Assembly (NCBI RefSeq): GCF_026914185.1
Contig: NC_070570.1
Location: 3,844,001 to 3,908,000 of the forward strand
DNA length: 64,000 nucleotides
Direction of reading: 5' to 3'
From: Puccinia triticina
Taxonomy: Eukaryota > Basidiomycota > Pucciniomycetes > Pucciniales > Pucciniaceae
Part shown: positions 10,514-22,231 of the stretch, one piece after another
How the letters are laid out: each line of letters starts with the position of its first letter
Numbering within the stretch: position 1 is the stretch's first letter
Made by a program: the position numbers and the translations under genes
Notes under the pieces: generated by a model
What the model saw: only the letters and a program-made list of their open reading frames with translations
What the model was told of the DNA's origin: nothing
Database searches by the model: none

Positions 10514-11377
10514 TTGTGGTGTGCCAAACCTGTTTCAAGTATCAAATTGCATAAAGTCTTGGTTCACTGTATGAGAAGGAGGCATATTCTTGGGTGTATT
10601 ATTGCATGATTAGATTCTACAGGTCATTTAAACCCTAGTCACTCACTTGAACCACTAGGCTAGCTCCACTCAGTCAAAAGTTATTTGGATTAAACTGTTT
10701 GTGACAGAACATAATCAAATACTATAGAATTATATTTGGTAAGTACATAGTATAGAATCAGGTACAAGTACATAGTTAGGGTGTAGTTTATACAGGTGCA
10801 CACACGTACCCCTGTATGGTTGCATGACATCATCAGTCACATGTTGGATCACACGTTTATCAGAAGGCTTACTAGCTAAAATCCCTCAACGGAAGCTTCC
10901 ATGCAGCAAAAATCCCTCACAGGAGAAGTCACACCAGCATAAATCCCTCAACTGACTTCCCCACCAGCAAAAATCCCTCACATTTTACTATATAAGGAGC
11001 ATGTCTTCCCTCCTCAGTTGGGGCATGCCACTCAGGCAATCCTCATCAGAACACACATCTCACTCAGAAGCTACAAGCAAAAATCAACATAAATCCACTA
11101 GTGTGATCTCAATCAAGTTGCCCATCAAAATCTTTCATACCTCAGAGGATATATAAGTAGTCAAGTAGCAAGCATCACCACTTTTGCCCTTAACAAGTCA
11201 AAGTGATCTTAACCCATTGTACTCTTAACTGAAGGTTAAGGAGGAGGGCAAAAACACTTTGAATAGTTCACATCTGCCATTAGTTTTTTCTCTCAACATT
11301 CTATATCTCAGCACATACTTCTCTCACTCAATACACATATAAACCATATAAAACATATCTTACGTTCCTACTGATTT

Positions 11378-12627
11378 TGTCAGGCTCGGTGATGCCAAGA
11401 CACGAAGTCCTCTAGCTACACGAGTGACTGCGGCGAGTGAGCGCGTCGGTAGACGCGGTAGGATGATGGTGTTAAAGTTTTTATATCCCTAATGGGATGT
11501 AACGGAGGGGCCGCGAGAGCAGCGGAATGGTTATGGTGCCCTCCGGGGCGGTTCTTACAGGGCCTGACGAGCAGGGGTAGTGGATCCTGTGTTGTCTGGG
11601 GTCCGACAAGCGGGGGTAGTTCGACAATTTCCCAAGTATATAGTTGATGGGGATTACACCCGAGATGATAAAGAGAAAATGAGCTGGACTTACTGTTGAA
11701 GCAGGAGTCCAGCGACGAGCAATAAATCTAAAAACAATCTAACACAAGCTGAGAGCGAACTGATCAACGAATATGTTCGGCGAAGTAGTGCGCTGCTGGG
11801 CGGTTAAAGTGGTTGACGATTCTGGGGAGCCAGAGTCCTCCCAACACCGGCTTTTATGCTGTTTCTGGGAGGCTCGTCGGCTCGCTATTCTCCTGGATGG
11901 CCTTCCAATACATTTTGTTGGAAGGCACAGCCTCTTTACTGGTCTTGCTACTCGTAAGACCCGTATCTCTTGGATACCGGTCACAAGGAAGATTCTTTCT
12001 TCTCGGAACTCGTTTAAAGAGTTCTACTCGAAATGACACGCTAGAGATCCTCTGCTCTCGAGTGGAGGATCACTAGGAGTCGGTTCCTATGCGGAGCTCT
12101 TCGGCGATTCGTGTCCGAGTCTTTCCGCTACTGTTGCTGCGACGGAGCTCGGAAGAAGATTGCTACCACGCGACCAGGTACTGTAGTTCTCTGAGTCGCG
12201 TGGCTTGATTGTTTAGCCGCCTACTGGCGGCTGTTGTTTCCATGCGACCAGGTACTACAGTACTCTGTATCGCGTGGCTGAGTGATTTAGCCGCTAACAA
12301 GCCCACGTAGTTTTCGCGCAACCAGTGGCTGTCTGCTGAGTATTACGTGGGTCTTCTGAGGGGGTCTTTTTATACATGCTCCCTTGTTTTTGTTACTTGT
12401 ACCTAGTTGGGATATATTGTACAGAAGAGATTCTGGACCGCGCGGCGGTCCCGTTGGTGTCTAGCTTCTCTAGGAAGCTATTTGTAATATTTAAAACAAT
12501 TTAAAACAAATCTATGCTGCGCAGAGATCCGCGCTGCGGTCTGCTCTGCACCCGGTTTACGGTGCTCTTGGCTGCGCTACCGGAGCTGCAGGCGGGGCTC
12601 TATTCTAGAATGGTAGCCCGGCTGACA
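11378..12627 (-). repeat. 3' LTR of Ty3 element 2
   Basis: This is the downstream LTR relative to the minus-strand genes. It contains two imperfect tandem units of about 56 bp (12166-12221 and 12240-12295), each holding CGACCAGGTACT and a flanking CGCG(A)C...GTCGCG inverted pair able to form a hairpin. They look like upstream regulatory repeats. The last 51 bp (12577-12627) also encode the C-terminal end of the polyprotein. Confidence 0.9.
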
Positions 12628-15600
12628 TTCCCCACCACCAAGATAAGTTACTCTTAACTTAGCTGACTTTCTAAAATTATTTACGTTTAGAAGCTCTGTA
12701 GCTACGTAGTGAATTGCACCGTCCGGGATGTTGTCTTCTGGCAGCCATTCATCTTTATCTGCAGATTGGTTTCTGTATCTTACAAGGTATAACCTTGTAT
12801 CTTTTCCTGAAATCCTCTCCTTTTTATCTTTGAGGATCTTATGTACCTTAAGTTGTTCTTTCTTTGAAGGTTCTTCTATGGGTACCGGTAACGGTTTGGG
12901 GACCACTTCATTTGCTCTTGCAACATATTTCTTGATAAGGCTTACGGGAAACACAGGGTGTTTCCTACTGAATTCTTCTGTCAAAATTACTTCTACTGCA
13001 TTTTTACCGTGTAGGTTCTTAATGACAAAAGGTCCCACAAACGCGGGTTTCAGTTTTCTGCTACCTCCCAGATTATTAAAGTTCACTGTGGACAGAAGCA
13101 CTGGATCTCCTATTTGGAATTCAGGTTCTTTGTGACTTTTGTCCCAGCAAGTTTTACTATACTCTGCTGCTTCTTGGACACATCTGGCTGCGTGAGCATT
13201 TGTTGCGTCTAACATCTTTTTGAAGTCCGCGGCGGTTGGGTGGGCTACAGGTAATTTATCATTAATAGTATCCTTAGGTAACCGCGGTATCCATCCTCTT
13301 TCTAAGATGTAGGGCGTTTCTTTTGTAGTAGAATGTTTGCTGCTATTATATGCCATCTCTAATGCTGGCAACAGGTTGACCCAATCATGCGTGTACCCGT
13401 CACTGTTTTTAAACTCTAATCCAAACGCACAGAACCTTCTGAGTAGGTCTTCTAATGTTTGTATCATGCGTTCTGCTAGGCCATCTGTCTGCGGATGGTA
13501 TGCAGTGGAAAAAGCTAGTTTAGTACCCAGCATATCATGCAAGTTTTGCCAAAATTCTGATGTAAATTTAGGGTCCCTGTCACTTATAATAATTTTTGGG
13601 ATACCTACGTCAGCCATTATTCTATTCCAAAATAATATGGCTACTTCCATAGCTGTATCATCTTTATGATGCGGGATAAACCTGGCTCTTTTTGAGAACC
13701 TGTCTACTACTACTAGAACAGAGTTGTAGGAGAAAGGTCCTCCAGGGGGTAGGCCAGTTACAAAATCCATGTTGATTATTTCCCACCGCGTTTTTGGTTC
13801 CGCAATGGTTTGTAATAATCCAAATCTCTTGCCGGTTTGCTTGTTAGACTTCTGGCAAATTTCACATGACTTAACATATTCTTTAACCTGGGTTTTCCAG
13901 TCAATCCACCAGGCGGTTTGTTTGACTCTTTCAACGGTACGCTCTTCGGAGAAGTGACCGGAACCAACATTGTCATGGCATTCTTGTAACATATTTTTTA
14001 TGTGACTCTCTTTGCTTAGCACAATTACGCTAGAATGTCTATGGCGAAAATAAATTATGCCGTCTAAGAGTGTGAATTGTCCGGCTTTGTAAGGAGTAAG
14101 CCATTTCTCCGGTAGACTAGCAATCAATTCTGGCGCGCTGTTTTCATTGTCCAATATATTGATTAATTTAACTAGCTCCATATCTTCACTGTAACTAACT
14201 CTGACCTCTTCGAAGAATACATCATCAATGTCACATACATGAATGCCTAAGATTGGAAATACATCCTCATCTTCTGGGTCGTACGCTGGGTTATCTGGAG
14301 TATTGGGTAGAGCCCATCTACTTAGTCCGTCGGCATTAGTATGCTTAGCTCCCGCTCTATGAATTATAGTCATGTGGCCTCTATATTGCTGAATTGCGAT
14401 TTGCCATCTGAGCATGTGACGGTTAGGTGTTTTCATATTCATGAGAGTTTTCACAGCAGTACAGTCGGTGACTACTATGATTTTACAACCTTCCAGATAG
14501 TAGTGTAATTTTTCTAATGCCCAAACAAGGCAGAGACATTCAATCTGACTAGCGCCGTATCTCATCTCTGTTTTACGGACTTGTCTTGATATGAACAAGA
14601 TTGGTTTTTCTACCGGTACTCCATCTATAATGAATTCTTGGTGTAACGCGGCGCCTATTCCCTCAAAACAAGCATCTATGTACAGGATGAATGGTAGAGC
14701 GTAATCTGGTTGAGCTAAGACAGGGGCAGTGGTTATGAGTCTCTTTAGCTGCTCATAGTCTTCTACTCTCCCGTAGGTCATCTCAAAAAATACATCCTTG
14801 CTACATAGTTCATACAAACTTTTGGTTATGTTTGCAAACCTAGGGATGTGTTGACGGTAATAGCTACAGAATCCAAGAAATGACTGCATTTCCGTAATAG
14901 TCTGTGGCATAGGTTTGAGTAGTACTGCCGCCACTCTATTTTGATCTATAGCTAGTGATAAACCTGAGACAATATGGCCTAAGGCTTTAAGTTCTTTGAA
15001 TCCAAAGTTGCATTTCTTAATGGACATTTTCAAACCGGATTTTATAGCTGTTTTGAGTACTAATCTTATTTTCTCAAGATGTTCCTCCCAGTCCGCAGAA
15101 TATATGATGATGTCATCTATGTACACCATCATCCAGCTTTGTCGGATAAAAGATCCAAATATGGTATCCATCATACGCTGAAAGTGGGACGGCGCATTTT
15201 TAATACCAAAAGGCATGCGTAAATATTCGTAAACACCCAAGTGGCAGATAATTCTCATAAATTGCCTACTCTCTTCCTTAATAGGAATTTGGTGGAAACC
15301 TTTAAGCACGTCCATTGTCGTGATAAACTTTGCGTTAGCCAAGTTATGTAACGAGTGGTCTATACGGGGGATAGGGTAATTATCCGCTTTCGTATAATTG
15401 TTAAGCGCTCGAAAGTCTCCTACCATGCGGGACTTCTCATTATGCCATGCTATTATTACTGGTGTAGTTATTTCCACTTGCTCATTATGGCCTACTTTCC
15501 TCAATACTTTAAGTTCTAGAAGTTCCTTAATGTGAATTTCTAGTGCTTCGCGGGACTTAGGGCTCGAGGGATACGCCGCTCTCCTTAGCGCGGGGGGATA

Positions 15601-18600
15601 AGGAGGTTTGCAAGTAAGTTCTATCTCAATGTCATGTCCGGAGATATTGCCTATGGGCTCCTCTTTTGTGCAAAAAGCTTCTTCATGTTCAAAGCAAATT
15701 TTTAACACATCTAGATGTTGGTCTTTGCTCAGTGTGTCACTGACAGCAGCTTGAGACATGTAATCTTGACGGAAACGGTTCAGCTCTTTCTCGTCTTGGT
15801 TTCCTTTTACAGGGCTCTGAAAATTGATGTTACATATCTCAAACTTCCTTTTCCAATCTCCACCTATAGTGTAGAACCTGTCTTTACTTTGGAAAACATC
15901 TATCCCGTAAAGACAGAATGCATCATTCCCCAAGATTAGGTAATCACACACAGCATCTTCTAACACTACAAATTCTATATGTAGTCTAAGTGAACCCTTG
16001 GTGTGCGGGAAAATTAGTGGCATCTTTACAACTCCTATAGGCTTAAGTGCAGCATTACAACTACTAAACTTGGCACGCGGGGTTGGGAGTAATTTCTCCC
16101 GCCATCTTGGATAGTACCGGCTCAACAAGTTGGTACTGGTACATGAACAGAAGGCTCCAATGTCTAGGAGAGCTTTAACTTCTTTACCATCATAGAGAAC
16201 AGTAGTGTAACTTGTTTTGCCTAGGGTATAACTCATACCTTCTTCTGGCTTATTAGTCATCAATTTGGCATCAGATACATGTCCGACTCCAGCGGAAGGG
16301 TTCCATTTTTGTGGCAAGTTTGAATCACCTTGGATTACTGTAATGTGAAGGGGGTCACCCAAGTCTGCTTGAATCACGTTGCAGCGGGCTATTGGTTCGG
16401 AGCCACAATCCCCGGTGACACTCTCCCGGTCATTTTCAAAATGTACTATATCAAACTGGGATCCAGTGTCAGAGTCGCCTTCGTCATCTGTAAACACCTC
16501 AATGTTATTAATCCTTCTGCGGGGTTTGGGGCACTCAGGTCTCTTATGGCCCTTTTCCCCGCAATTATAACACTCAGGAATATTAGCCTTCTTTGGCGCA
16601 GTTTCAGCAGGTTTTGTGCCGGTGGGCGCATTATCTCTATACACAGCACTCTTTCTTTCTTCATAAGATTTGGGCTTCTTATCTAAACCTTTTGCAGCAA
16701 TCACCAATTCTATAACTGAGACTAACTCTGCTAAGTCTACGTCAGGATCCCGCAGGCGACACATTACATCATGCTCTAAGTCACCCCGACACTTTTTCAA
16801 TATTTTCTTGGTGACAAATTTTTGAGAAGGTTGATCATATATGCAGTCAATTCTCTTCTTTTGTGTCAAGCACCATTTGTAAGGCACATGTTTCATAGGG
16901 TCAAAGAAATCGGTTTCATATGCGGCAAGCATTTTATCTTCCCAGACGTCAGTGCCGTATTGTAAGTGGATCAGTTTCTTCCATTCCTTCCAGCTGATTT
17001 TGCCAACTGATTTCTTTTTTCCTACAAACCAATCGAAGGCCATGCCTTCAAACAATCGGGGTAATCTGGATGTCACTATTTCATCTGACGCTTCGTAGGA
17101 CTCAAGGAGATGATCTATGTAATTCATAAAGTATATGTGATCATATTCTCCTTCGCCGGTGAATTTGGGCCATTCTTTGATGGGTGGCAAGAGTTTGTTC
17201 ATTGCGAAAATATCAAAGTTGCTCAAATATGATGTGGTCTGTCTTGCTTGGTTTTGGTAAGGAGGGGTTTGTTCAACAGGTTCCTCTTTTTTGGGAGGCA
17301 TTGATCTTTCTTTATTTTGAAAGACTCTCTCTTTTGTGTTCAAGAAAGGGTTATTAAATTGTAATTCTTCTTGAACAATGGATTCCGCCTTATTGGTCAT
17401 GTGGGGCGGAGTTTGAATCCCAGAGGCTGCCTGTTTAAGGGACTTAATCTCAAGTTTCAAAGTGCTAATTTGTTCCGAAACAGACTGAGTGATTTGTTTG
17501 GCAACTTCTTTGATTGTGTCATCCTGGTTACTGACAAGGTCAATTAGAATTCGTAACTGAGCAGATTGGTGCTCCTCACGCTCACGCTGAGCTACCATTA
17601 TCTCAGATTTAATCATGGTGATTACTTCATTTTTGAAGTCCGCCAGGCTGATGTCAAGATCAGTTAATTTGTCCTGCGCTGTGAGATTGGAGTCTCTTAC
17701 TGCAGCAACAGTTTTAACTATGTCACGGAGTTCTCTCTCAGTTTTCTGAACTATTTCTCTCAGTTCTGGGATCTTAACAAAAGGTTCTTGGGACAATTCC
17801 AGCAATTTTTTTACGCCGGTCTCAATCATGTTACTCGTGGCTTTATAACAATCAATAATTTTTGAGACAGTAGTTTTATGGTAATTATTTGAGTTGTAAT
17901 GTAATTTGTCTAGATTACTGTATACATTCTCAAACAAAGAAAAAATAAAGTCTCTGTCTATTGTAGGTGATCGTAAGCTTTGTCTAGTGTGTCCGCCACC
18001 TTCATCAGACGCTTCCATCGGATGACGTTGTCTCTGGCTGCTTGAGTTGGGGGTGCTTTGCGCTTTTTCCCGGTGTTTCTGGCTGGGTAGAGTTGCTTCA
18101 TCACCGTCCAAGGATTCCAACCCTCGACGTAAGACTCTAGCTGTTTTTGAGCCATCAACTTCTGCGCCATTTTCTGGCTCTCTTGAGCTCTGCGGAGAGC
18201 TGTTCGCAGCTCTTCTGTCGCTCCTCCTTTCACTTGGAGAGCTACACACTCCTGCCAGTTCAGGACGTGGTCGCGGACTAAGTCCTTGGTCTTGTCCAGC
18301 TTGATTAGCTGTTCTTTCGTCTTGAGGATAGTCCTCGCCGGATTGGTCGAGGTGGTCGTCGAGGTACTCGGAACCGGAGCTGGGTTCTTCTTCTTGAACT
18401 TCAGGGAGCTCAGCTTCGGAGTCTTCTCCTTGGGAGGCTCGACGGCTACCTCCGCGGCTTCCTCCTCCTCCGCGGCTTCCTCCTCCTCCGCGGCTTCCTC
18501 CTCTTCCGCCACTTCCTCGGCTTCCGCCGCCGGTGGCTTGTCTAGGATGCCTCTTGGGGGTGGACAGAGGTCCTTCGAGATCGGGTCTGCTCGATCGGGT

Positions 18601-18606
18601 GGACAT
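12577..18606 (-). CDS. Ty3 Gag-Pol polyprotein with chromodomain
   Basis: One 2009-residue frame encodes all retrotransposition functions. In order: an Arg/Gly/Ser-rich N-terminus (RGGGGSRGG repeats), coiled-coil gag (about 215-390), gag core, a CCHC zinc knuckle ([14 protein letters not shown], about 675), an aspartic protease (about 810) in which the usual D-S/T-G triad reads D-I-G, reverse transcriptase with YIDD (about 1160), RNase H (about 1300), integrase with zinc-binding HHCC (about 1540) and D-D-E residues near 1612, 1675 and 1711, and a C-terminal chromodomain (about 1915-1975: [19 protein letters not shown]). The ATG at 18606 is the first ATG in the inferred mRNA. Gag and Pol share one frame, so no frameshift is needed. 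The chromodomain places it in the chromovirus branch of Ty3 elements, which target chromatin marks. Confidence 0.93.
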   Translation of the reverse strand: MSTRSSRPDLEGPLSTPKRHPRQATGGGSRGSGGRGGSRGGGGSRGGGGSRGGSRRASQGEDSEAELPEVQEEEPSSGSEYLDDHLDQSGEDYPQDERTANQAGQDQGLSPRPRPELAGVCSSPSERRSDRRAANSSPQSSREPENGAEVDGSKTARVLRRGLESLDGDEATLPSQKHREKAQSTPNSSSQRQRHPMEASDEGGGHTRQSLRSPTIDRDFIFSLFENVYSNLDKLHYNSNNYHKTTVSKIIDCYKATSNMIETGVKKLLELSQEPFVKIPELREIVQKTERELRDIVKTVAAVRDSNLTAQDKLTDLDISLADFKNEVITMIKSEIMVAQREREEHQSAQLRILIDLVSNQDDTIKEVAKQITQSVSEQISTLKLEIKSLKQAASGIQTPPHMTNKAESIVQEELQFNNPFLNTKERVFQNKERSMPPKKEEPVEQTPPYQNQARQTTSYLSNFDIFAMNKLLPPIKEWPKFTGEGEYDHIYFMNYIDHLLESYEASDEIVTSRLPRLFEGMAFDWFVGKKKSVGKISWKEWKKLIHLQYGTDVWEDKMLAAYETDFFDPMKHVPYKWCLTQKKRIDCIYDQPSQKFVTKKILKKCRGDLEHDVMCRLRDPDVDLAELVSVIELVIAAKGLDKKPKSYEERKSAVYRDNAPTGTKPAETAPKKANIPECYNCGEKGHKRPECPKPRRRINNIEVFTDDEGDSDTGSQFDIVHFENDRESVTGDCGSEPIARCNVIQADLGDPLHITVIQGDSNLPQKWNPSAGVGHVSDAKLMTNKPEEGMSYTLGKTSYTTVLYDGKEVKALLDIGAFCSCTSTNLLSRYYPRWREKLLPTPRAKFSSCNAALKPIGVVKMPLIFPHTKGSLRLHIEFVVLEDAVCDYLILGNDAFCLYGIDVFQSKDRFYTIGGDWKRKFEICNINFQSPVKGNQDEKELNRFRQDYMSQAAVSDTLSKDQHLDVLKICFEHEEAFCTKEEPIGNISGHDIEIELTCKPPYPPALRRAAYPSSPKSREALEIHIKELLELKVLRKVGHNEQVEITTPVIIAWHNEKSRMVGDFRALNNYTKADNYPIPRIDHSLHNLANAKFITTMDVLKGFHQIPIKEESRQFMRIICHLGVYEYLRMPFGIKNAPSHFQRMMDTIFGSFIRQSWMMVYIDDIIIYSADWEEHLEKIRLVLKTAIKSGLKMSIKKCNFGFKELKALGHIVSGLSLAIDQNRVAAVLLKPMPQTITEMQSFLGFCSYYRQHIPRFANITKSLYELCSKDVFFEMTYGRVEDYEQLKRLITTAPVLAQPDYALPFILYIDACFEGIGAALHQEFIIDGVPVEKPILFISRQVRKTEMRYGASQIECLCLVWALEKLHYYLEGCKIIVVTDCTAVKTLMNMKTPNRHMLRWQIAIQQYRGHMTIIHRAGAKHTNADGLSRWALPNTPDNPAYDPEDEDVFPILGIHVCDIDDVFFEEVRVSYSEDMELVKLINILDNENSAPELIASLPEKWLTPYKAGQFTLLDGIIYFRHRHSSVIVLSKESHIKNMLQECHDNVGSGHFSEERTVERVKQTAWWIDWKTQVKEYVKSCEICQKSNKQTGKRFGLLQTIAEPKTRWEIINMDFVTGLPPGGPFSYNSVLVVVDRFSKRARFIPHHKDDTAMEVAILFWNRIMADVGIPKIIISDRDPKFTSEFWQNLHDMLGTKLAFSTAYHPQTDGLAERMIQTLEDLLRRFCAFGLEFKNSDGYTHDWVNLLPALEMAYNSSKHSTTKETPYILERGWIPRLPKDTINDKLPVAHPTAADFKKMLDATNAHAARCVQEAAEYSKTCWDKSHKEPEFQIGDPVLLSTVNFNNLGGSRKLKPAFVGPFVIKNLHGKNAVEVILTEEFSRKHPVFPVSLIKKYVARANEVVPKPLPVPIEEPSKKEQLKVHKILKDKKERISGKDTRLYLVRYRNQSADKDEWLPEDNIPDGAIHYVATELLNVNNFRKSAKLRVTYLGGGECQPGYHSRIEPRLQLR

Positions 18607-18819
18607 GTTAGTTTATGTTTTTTTATTTATTTATTTATGTTTTAGTGTTTTTATACGGATTATTTGCAAGAGAAACTTGGACTAACCGAGTTCGTCCGCT
18701 TCAGAATCGCTTAATACGGGATTCTCAAACTTCTCGGCTTCTTTTGCAGTAAAGGAGCTTGTTTTTTCCTTGTTTTGTTCGGCCACTAAGCGGAAGAATC
18801 AATAATTTTTTAGAATTTT

Positions 18820-19148
18820 TCAAAGTAAATTTTTAAGTACGCGAAAAAAAAGCGATTTACTTCTTTCCTTTTTTCTTTGAATTCTATTCAACCGGTGTTT
18901 GTTGAGTAGAAAGTTCAGAGTGATTCGAGCCTCTAAATCTTTTTTCTTGGTCTTTTCAACTAGGATCGTGCCGAGTTGGATTCTTTCTTCGCAGGTTAAC
19001 TTTTCAAAGTCGTCCGGCTGGTAGTTTTTAATAAACTCTTCGTTTCTGAGTTTAAGATAGCGGAGGTAATATTGAATCAGCTCGGCGTTCTGTTGTAAAT
19101 GAGCCACTGATGTGGAAAAATAAGAACGCAAAAAGCAAGTTAGGGAGG
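18820..19148 (-). other. Leader open frame without ATG, 5' of gag in Ty3 element 2
   Basis: Between the 5' LTR and gag the minus strand holds a frame of about 108 codons, open from just after a TGA at 19149-19151 to a stop at 18820. It is rich in Leu/Glu/Lys/Arg and helical in character (LIQYYLRYLKLRNEEFIKN) with a strongly basic C-terminus. It contains no ATG. Just inside its 5' edge is a good splice acceptor (CTAAC branch word, pyrimidine tract, CACATCAG near 19112), so it may be the body of a second leader exon. I do not recognise the sequence. Confidence 0.4.
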
Positions 19149-19448
19149 TTCAAAAGCGAGTAAAGAGATGATAGGAGATAATTCTGAAGGATTAGTAGCT
19201 TCAGAATTGTTCAGGGGTAAGTTGCGCGCGAAAGAGCGCGGTTTTTGAGCTTTACTAGACTAAAAGGTCAATCTAATGGTGCGATATAGCGCGCCGTGCT
19301 CAAACTGCAGAGTTTTCTAGACACAATCTAACGGTGATGTAAGCTAAAAGAATTTTAGAGGTAGGTTTGGTTTGGTTAATCGTCAGATAGACGAAATAGT
19401 AGGATTTTTTCTGGTTTTTTGGGATAAGTTCCCGGCCAGACCCCCAAT

Positions 19449-20698
19449 TGTCAGGCTTGGTGATGCCAAGACACGAAGTCCTCTAGCTACACGAGTGACT
19501 GCGGCGAGTGAGCGCGTCGGTAGACGCGGTAGGATGATGGTGTTAAAGTTTTTATATCCCTAATGGGATGTAACGGAGGGGCCGCGAGAGCAGCGGAATG
19601 GTTATGGTGCCCTCCGGGGCGGTTCTTACAGGGCCTGACGAGCAGGGGTAGTGGATCCTGTGTTGTCTGGGGTCCGACAAGCAGGGGTAGTTCGACAATT
19701 TCCCAAGTATATAGTTGATGGGGATTACACCCGAGATGATAAAGAGAAAATGAGCTGGACTTACTGTTGAAGCAGGAGTCCAGCGACGAGCAATAAATCT
19801 AAAAACAATCTAACACAAGCTGAGAGCGAACTGATCAACGAATATGTTCGGCGAAGTAGTGCGCTGCTGGGCGGTTAAAGTGGTTGACGATTCTGGGGAG
19901 CCAGAGTCCTCCCAACACCGGCTTTTATGCTGTTTCTGGGAGGCTCGTCGGCTCGCTATTCTCCTGGATGGCCTTCCAATACATTTTGTTGGAAGGCACA
20001 GCCTCTTTACTGGTCTTGCTACTCGTAAGACCCGTATCTCTTGGATACCGGTCACAAGGAAGATTCTTTCTTCTCGGAACTCGTTTAAAGAGTTCTACTC
20101 GAAATGACACGCTAGAGATCCTCTGCTCTCGAGTGGAGGATCACTAGGAGTCGGTTCCTATGCGGAGCTCTTCGGCGATTCGTGTCCGAGTCTTTCCGCT
20201 ACTGTTGCTGCGACGGAGCTCGGAAGAAGATTGCTACCACGCGACCAGGTACTGTAGTTCTCTGAGTCGCGTGGCTTGATTGTTTAGCCGCCTACTGGCG
20301 GCTGTTGTTTCCATGCGACCAGGTACTACAGTACTCTGTATCGCGTGGCTGAGTGATTTAGCCGCTAACAAGCCCACGTAGTTTTCGCGCAACCAGTGGC
20401 TGTCTGCTGAGTATTACGTGGGTCTTCTGAGGGGGTCTTTTTATACATGCTCCCTTGTTTTTGTTACTTGTACCTAGTTGGGATATATTGTACAGAAGAG
20501 ATTCTGGACCGCGCGGCGGTCCCGTTGGTGTCTAGCTTCTCTAGGAAGCTATTTGTAATATTTAAAACAATTTAAAACAAATCTATGCTGCGCAGAGATC
20601 CGCGCTGCGGTCTGCTCTGCACCCGGTTTACGGTGCTCTTGGCTGCGCTACCGGAGCTGCAGGCGGGGCTCTATTCTAGAATGGTAGCCCGGCTGACA
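19449..20698 (-). repeat. 5' LTR and promoter of Ty3 element 2
   Basis: This is the upstream LTR for the minus-strand transcript. GATATAAAAAC on the minus strand (about 19546-19556) is the likely TATA box, placing the transcript start near 19520 and leaving a short R-U5. A second TATA-like word (TATAAAAAGAC) lies near 20440. It contains the same tandem hairpin units as the 3' LTR. Confidence 0.85.
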
Positions 20699-20896
20699 GA
20701 TTTCCACCACCAACTCCATTTCCCCGGATCCACTCAACATTTCCGCTGAATTCAAGTTTGATCTAGGTTTGATTAGAGACTGCTACATATAGTTATCTCT
20801 ATCATTAGTTTGCCACAACAATAAAATAAATTTGTTGTGATAACTCTTGTGTAGTATTATAGAGGGGCAGGTCTTTCAAACCACCCGTAACAGTTG

Positions 20897-21884
20897 TAAA
20901 AGCTTCATACATACTTGAAATATTATAACTGCTATTTCCCCCTCGCAGAACTGCCACCCGTCCCAAAAGGAGTTCTCACATCGTCCTTGAACAAAGGGTG
21001 CAACACTTACCAAAAAATTATGTTGGTATTGGTATGAACAAGATTAGAAGCAAGAAGGACTCACAAATTGCAATTCTGTAAACAGGAGATGTATTGGTCA
21101 AACTGTAGTACTTGTTTGTCAGCTTTAATCCTGCTCAACAAGCATTCCTCAATGCTGGAGGATATTTGGTGGTGGCCTTGATGACAGTTGATAAATGGTT
21201 GGTGATTTGATCAATGAAGATTACTATATTTGATAACCGAGCCGAGCCTGCAACCAAAACTTGCAAAGTAATCTCATAGAATAGGTTCAGTATTTCCACC
21301 AAATCACGAGCCAAATCGAAGTCGGAGTCATCAAGTTGATGCTTGCAATTGACTCTGTGCCTCTTGTTTTGCTGCCACACAAGACTGTGAGGAAAGTTTT
21401 GGTCAGTTTACCTGGTAGAATTCATGCAGAAAGAACAACTTACATAGCATCTTCACAACGTATTATACTTTGCAGTTGATTATTTGTGGAATTCAATTGG
21501 GTACTCACATCTCTTTCAATGTTGTGTGGTGTCTTGCATTCTTTGGCTTGACAGATTTCAACAAACTTGGCTTTGGAATTCGGCAAGAACCTCAACTTTT
21601 TGGCAATCACACGAATCTTTTGATGAAGGCAAGCTAATTATCAGTACGGATCAATAGGAGTATTGGATTTCTTACCTTGGCCAGAGTGTGTTTGCAAGAG
21701 CCACTAGTATAGTGATCCTCATCTTCATCACTAGCCTCATCAATATCCCCTTCGCCAAGATATTTGTCTTCATTGTCTTTGTCCACCAGCAACTCTTCTT
21801 TGCTGGAATATTCATCTGAGCCCAAGGCGGGCTCGTCTGTGTGAGTAAGTCTAGCAGCCAAGAATCATATCAGATCAGAGCTAA
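20897..21884 (-). pseudogene. hAT transposase, central part
   Basis: On the minus strand 21861-21640 encodes an acidic linker (Asp/Glu-rich, DEASDEDEDHYTSGSCKHTL). It continues with decayed frame through about 21480 to 21380-21135, which holds the hAT block DLVEILNLFYEITLQVL...SARLSNIVIFIDQI. Below 21135 the sequence continues in shifted frames (VLHPLFKDD near 20990) to the LTR boundary at 20896. It directly follows the part at 26.9-27.3 kb when the Harbinger element is removed. Frameshifts and a stop near 21134 show decay. Confidence 0.75.
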
Positions 21885-22058
21885 GGGCCTGTACCATAGC
21901 AGTTCAGAAAACTGTTTTTTGCCCGGAAAACAAGTTCATCTGAGCCCAAGGCGGGCTCGTCTGTGTGAGTAAGTCTAGCAGCCGAGAATCATATCAGATC
22001 AGAGCTAAGGGCCTGTACCATAGCAGTTCAGAAAACTGTTTTTTGCCCGGAAAACAAG
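21811..22058. repeat. 124-bp tandem duplication across a transposon junction
   Basis: 21811-21934 and 21935-22058 are near-identical (one difference seen: GCCAAGAATC versus GCCGAGAATC). Each copy contains 74 bp of hAT coding sequence, the TAA target site and the first 50 bp of the Harbinger left end. The duplication therefore arose after the Harbinger insertion and gives the element two left ends. Confidence 0.9.
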
Positions 22059-22231
22059 TTTATCTCCGAAAAACAGTTTTCACCAAAAAACATGTACCAC
22101 AGCGCATGTTTTTGGGGATAACCGGATATTGTTTTTCTATCCAAACAATTGATTTCCAGAAACAGGTCTGACCCTGTTTCTTCATACTGATTTCTTGTCA
22201 CTCACCGTTGCCCAGCAGTTGACTCATCGCA

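Larger units (their letters stand above)
11378..20698 (-). mobile_element. Full-length Ty3-type LTR retrotransposon (element 2)
   Basis: The two LTRs (11378-12627 and 19449-20698) are each 1250 bp and appear to differ at only two positions, so the insertion is recent. Ends are TGTCAGGC...GCTGACA, with an exact GATTT duplication (11373-11377, 20699-20703). Transcription is on the minus strand: the primer-binding side is next to 19449 (TGGGGGTCTGGCCGGGAAC) and a purine-rich tract (GGTGGTGGGGAA) lies against the left LTR. A single uninterrupted gag-pol frame and matching LTRs make this the only element in the window that looks potentially active. Confidence 0.92.
10517..20892 (+). mobile_element. 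LTR family D, copy 1, containing a Ty3 element
   Basis: The LTR begins TGGTGTGCCAAACC at 10517 and ends CCGTAACA at 20892, with GTTG on both sides (10513-10516, 20893-20896). Taking out the Ty3 insert leaves about 1.05 kb. The left part carries repeated AAAATCCCTCA words (10879-10985), a TATA (ACTATATAAGGAGC near 10985) and CTCAGTT initiator-like sequence; the right part ends with AATAAAATAAA-type polyadenylation sequence near 20820. A second copy begins at 34881. It is inserted in the hAT gene, just before the exon encoding the block at 10513. Confidence 0.7.

Noticed and set aside
11739..12076. Overlapping 60-87-codon frames repeated at 19810-20147
   Set aside because: They lie inside the two identical LTRs and occur in several frames at once; shadows of LTR sequence.
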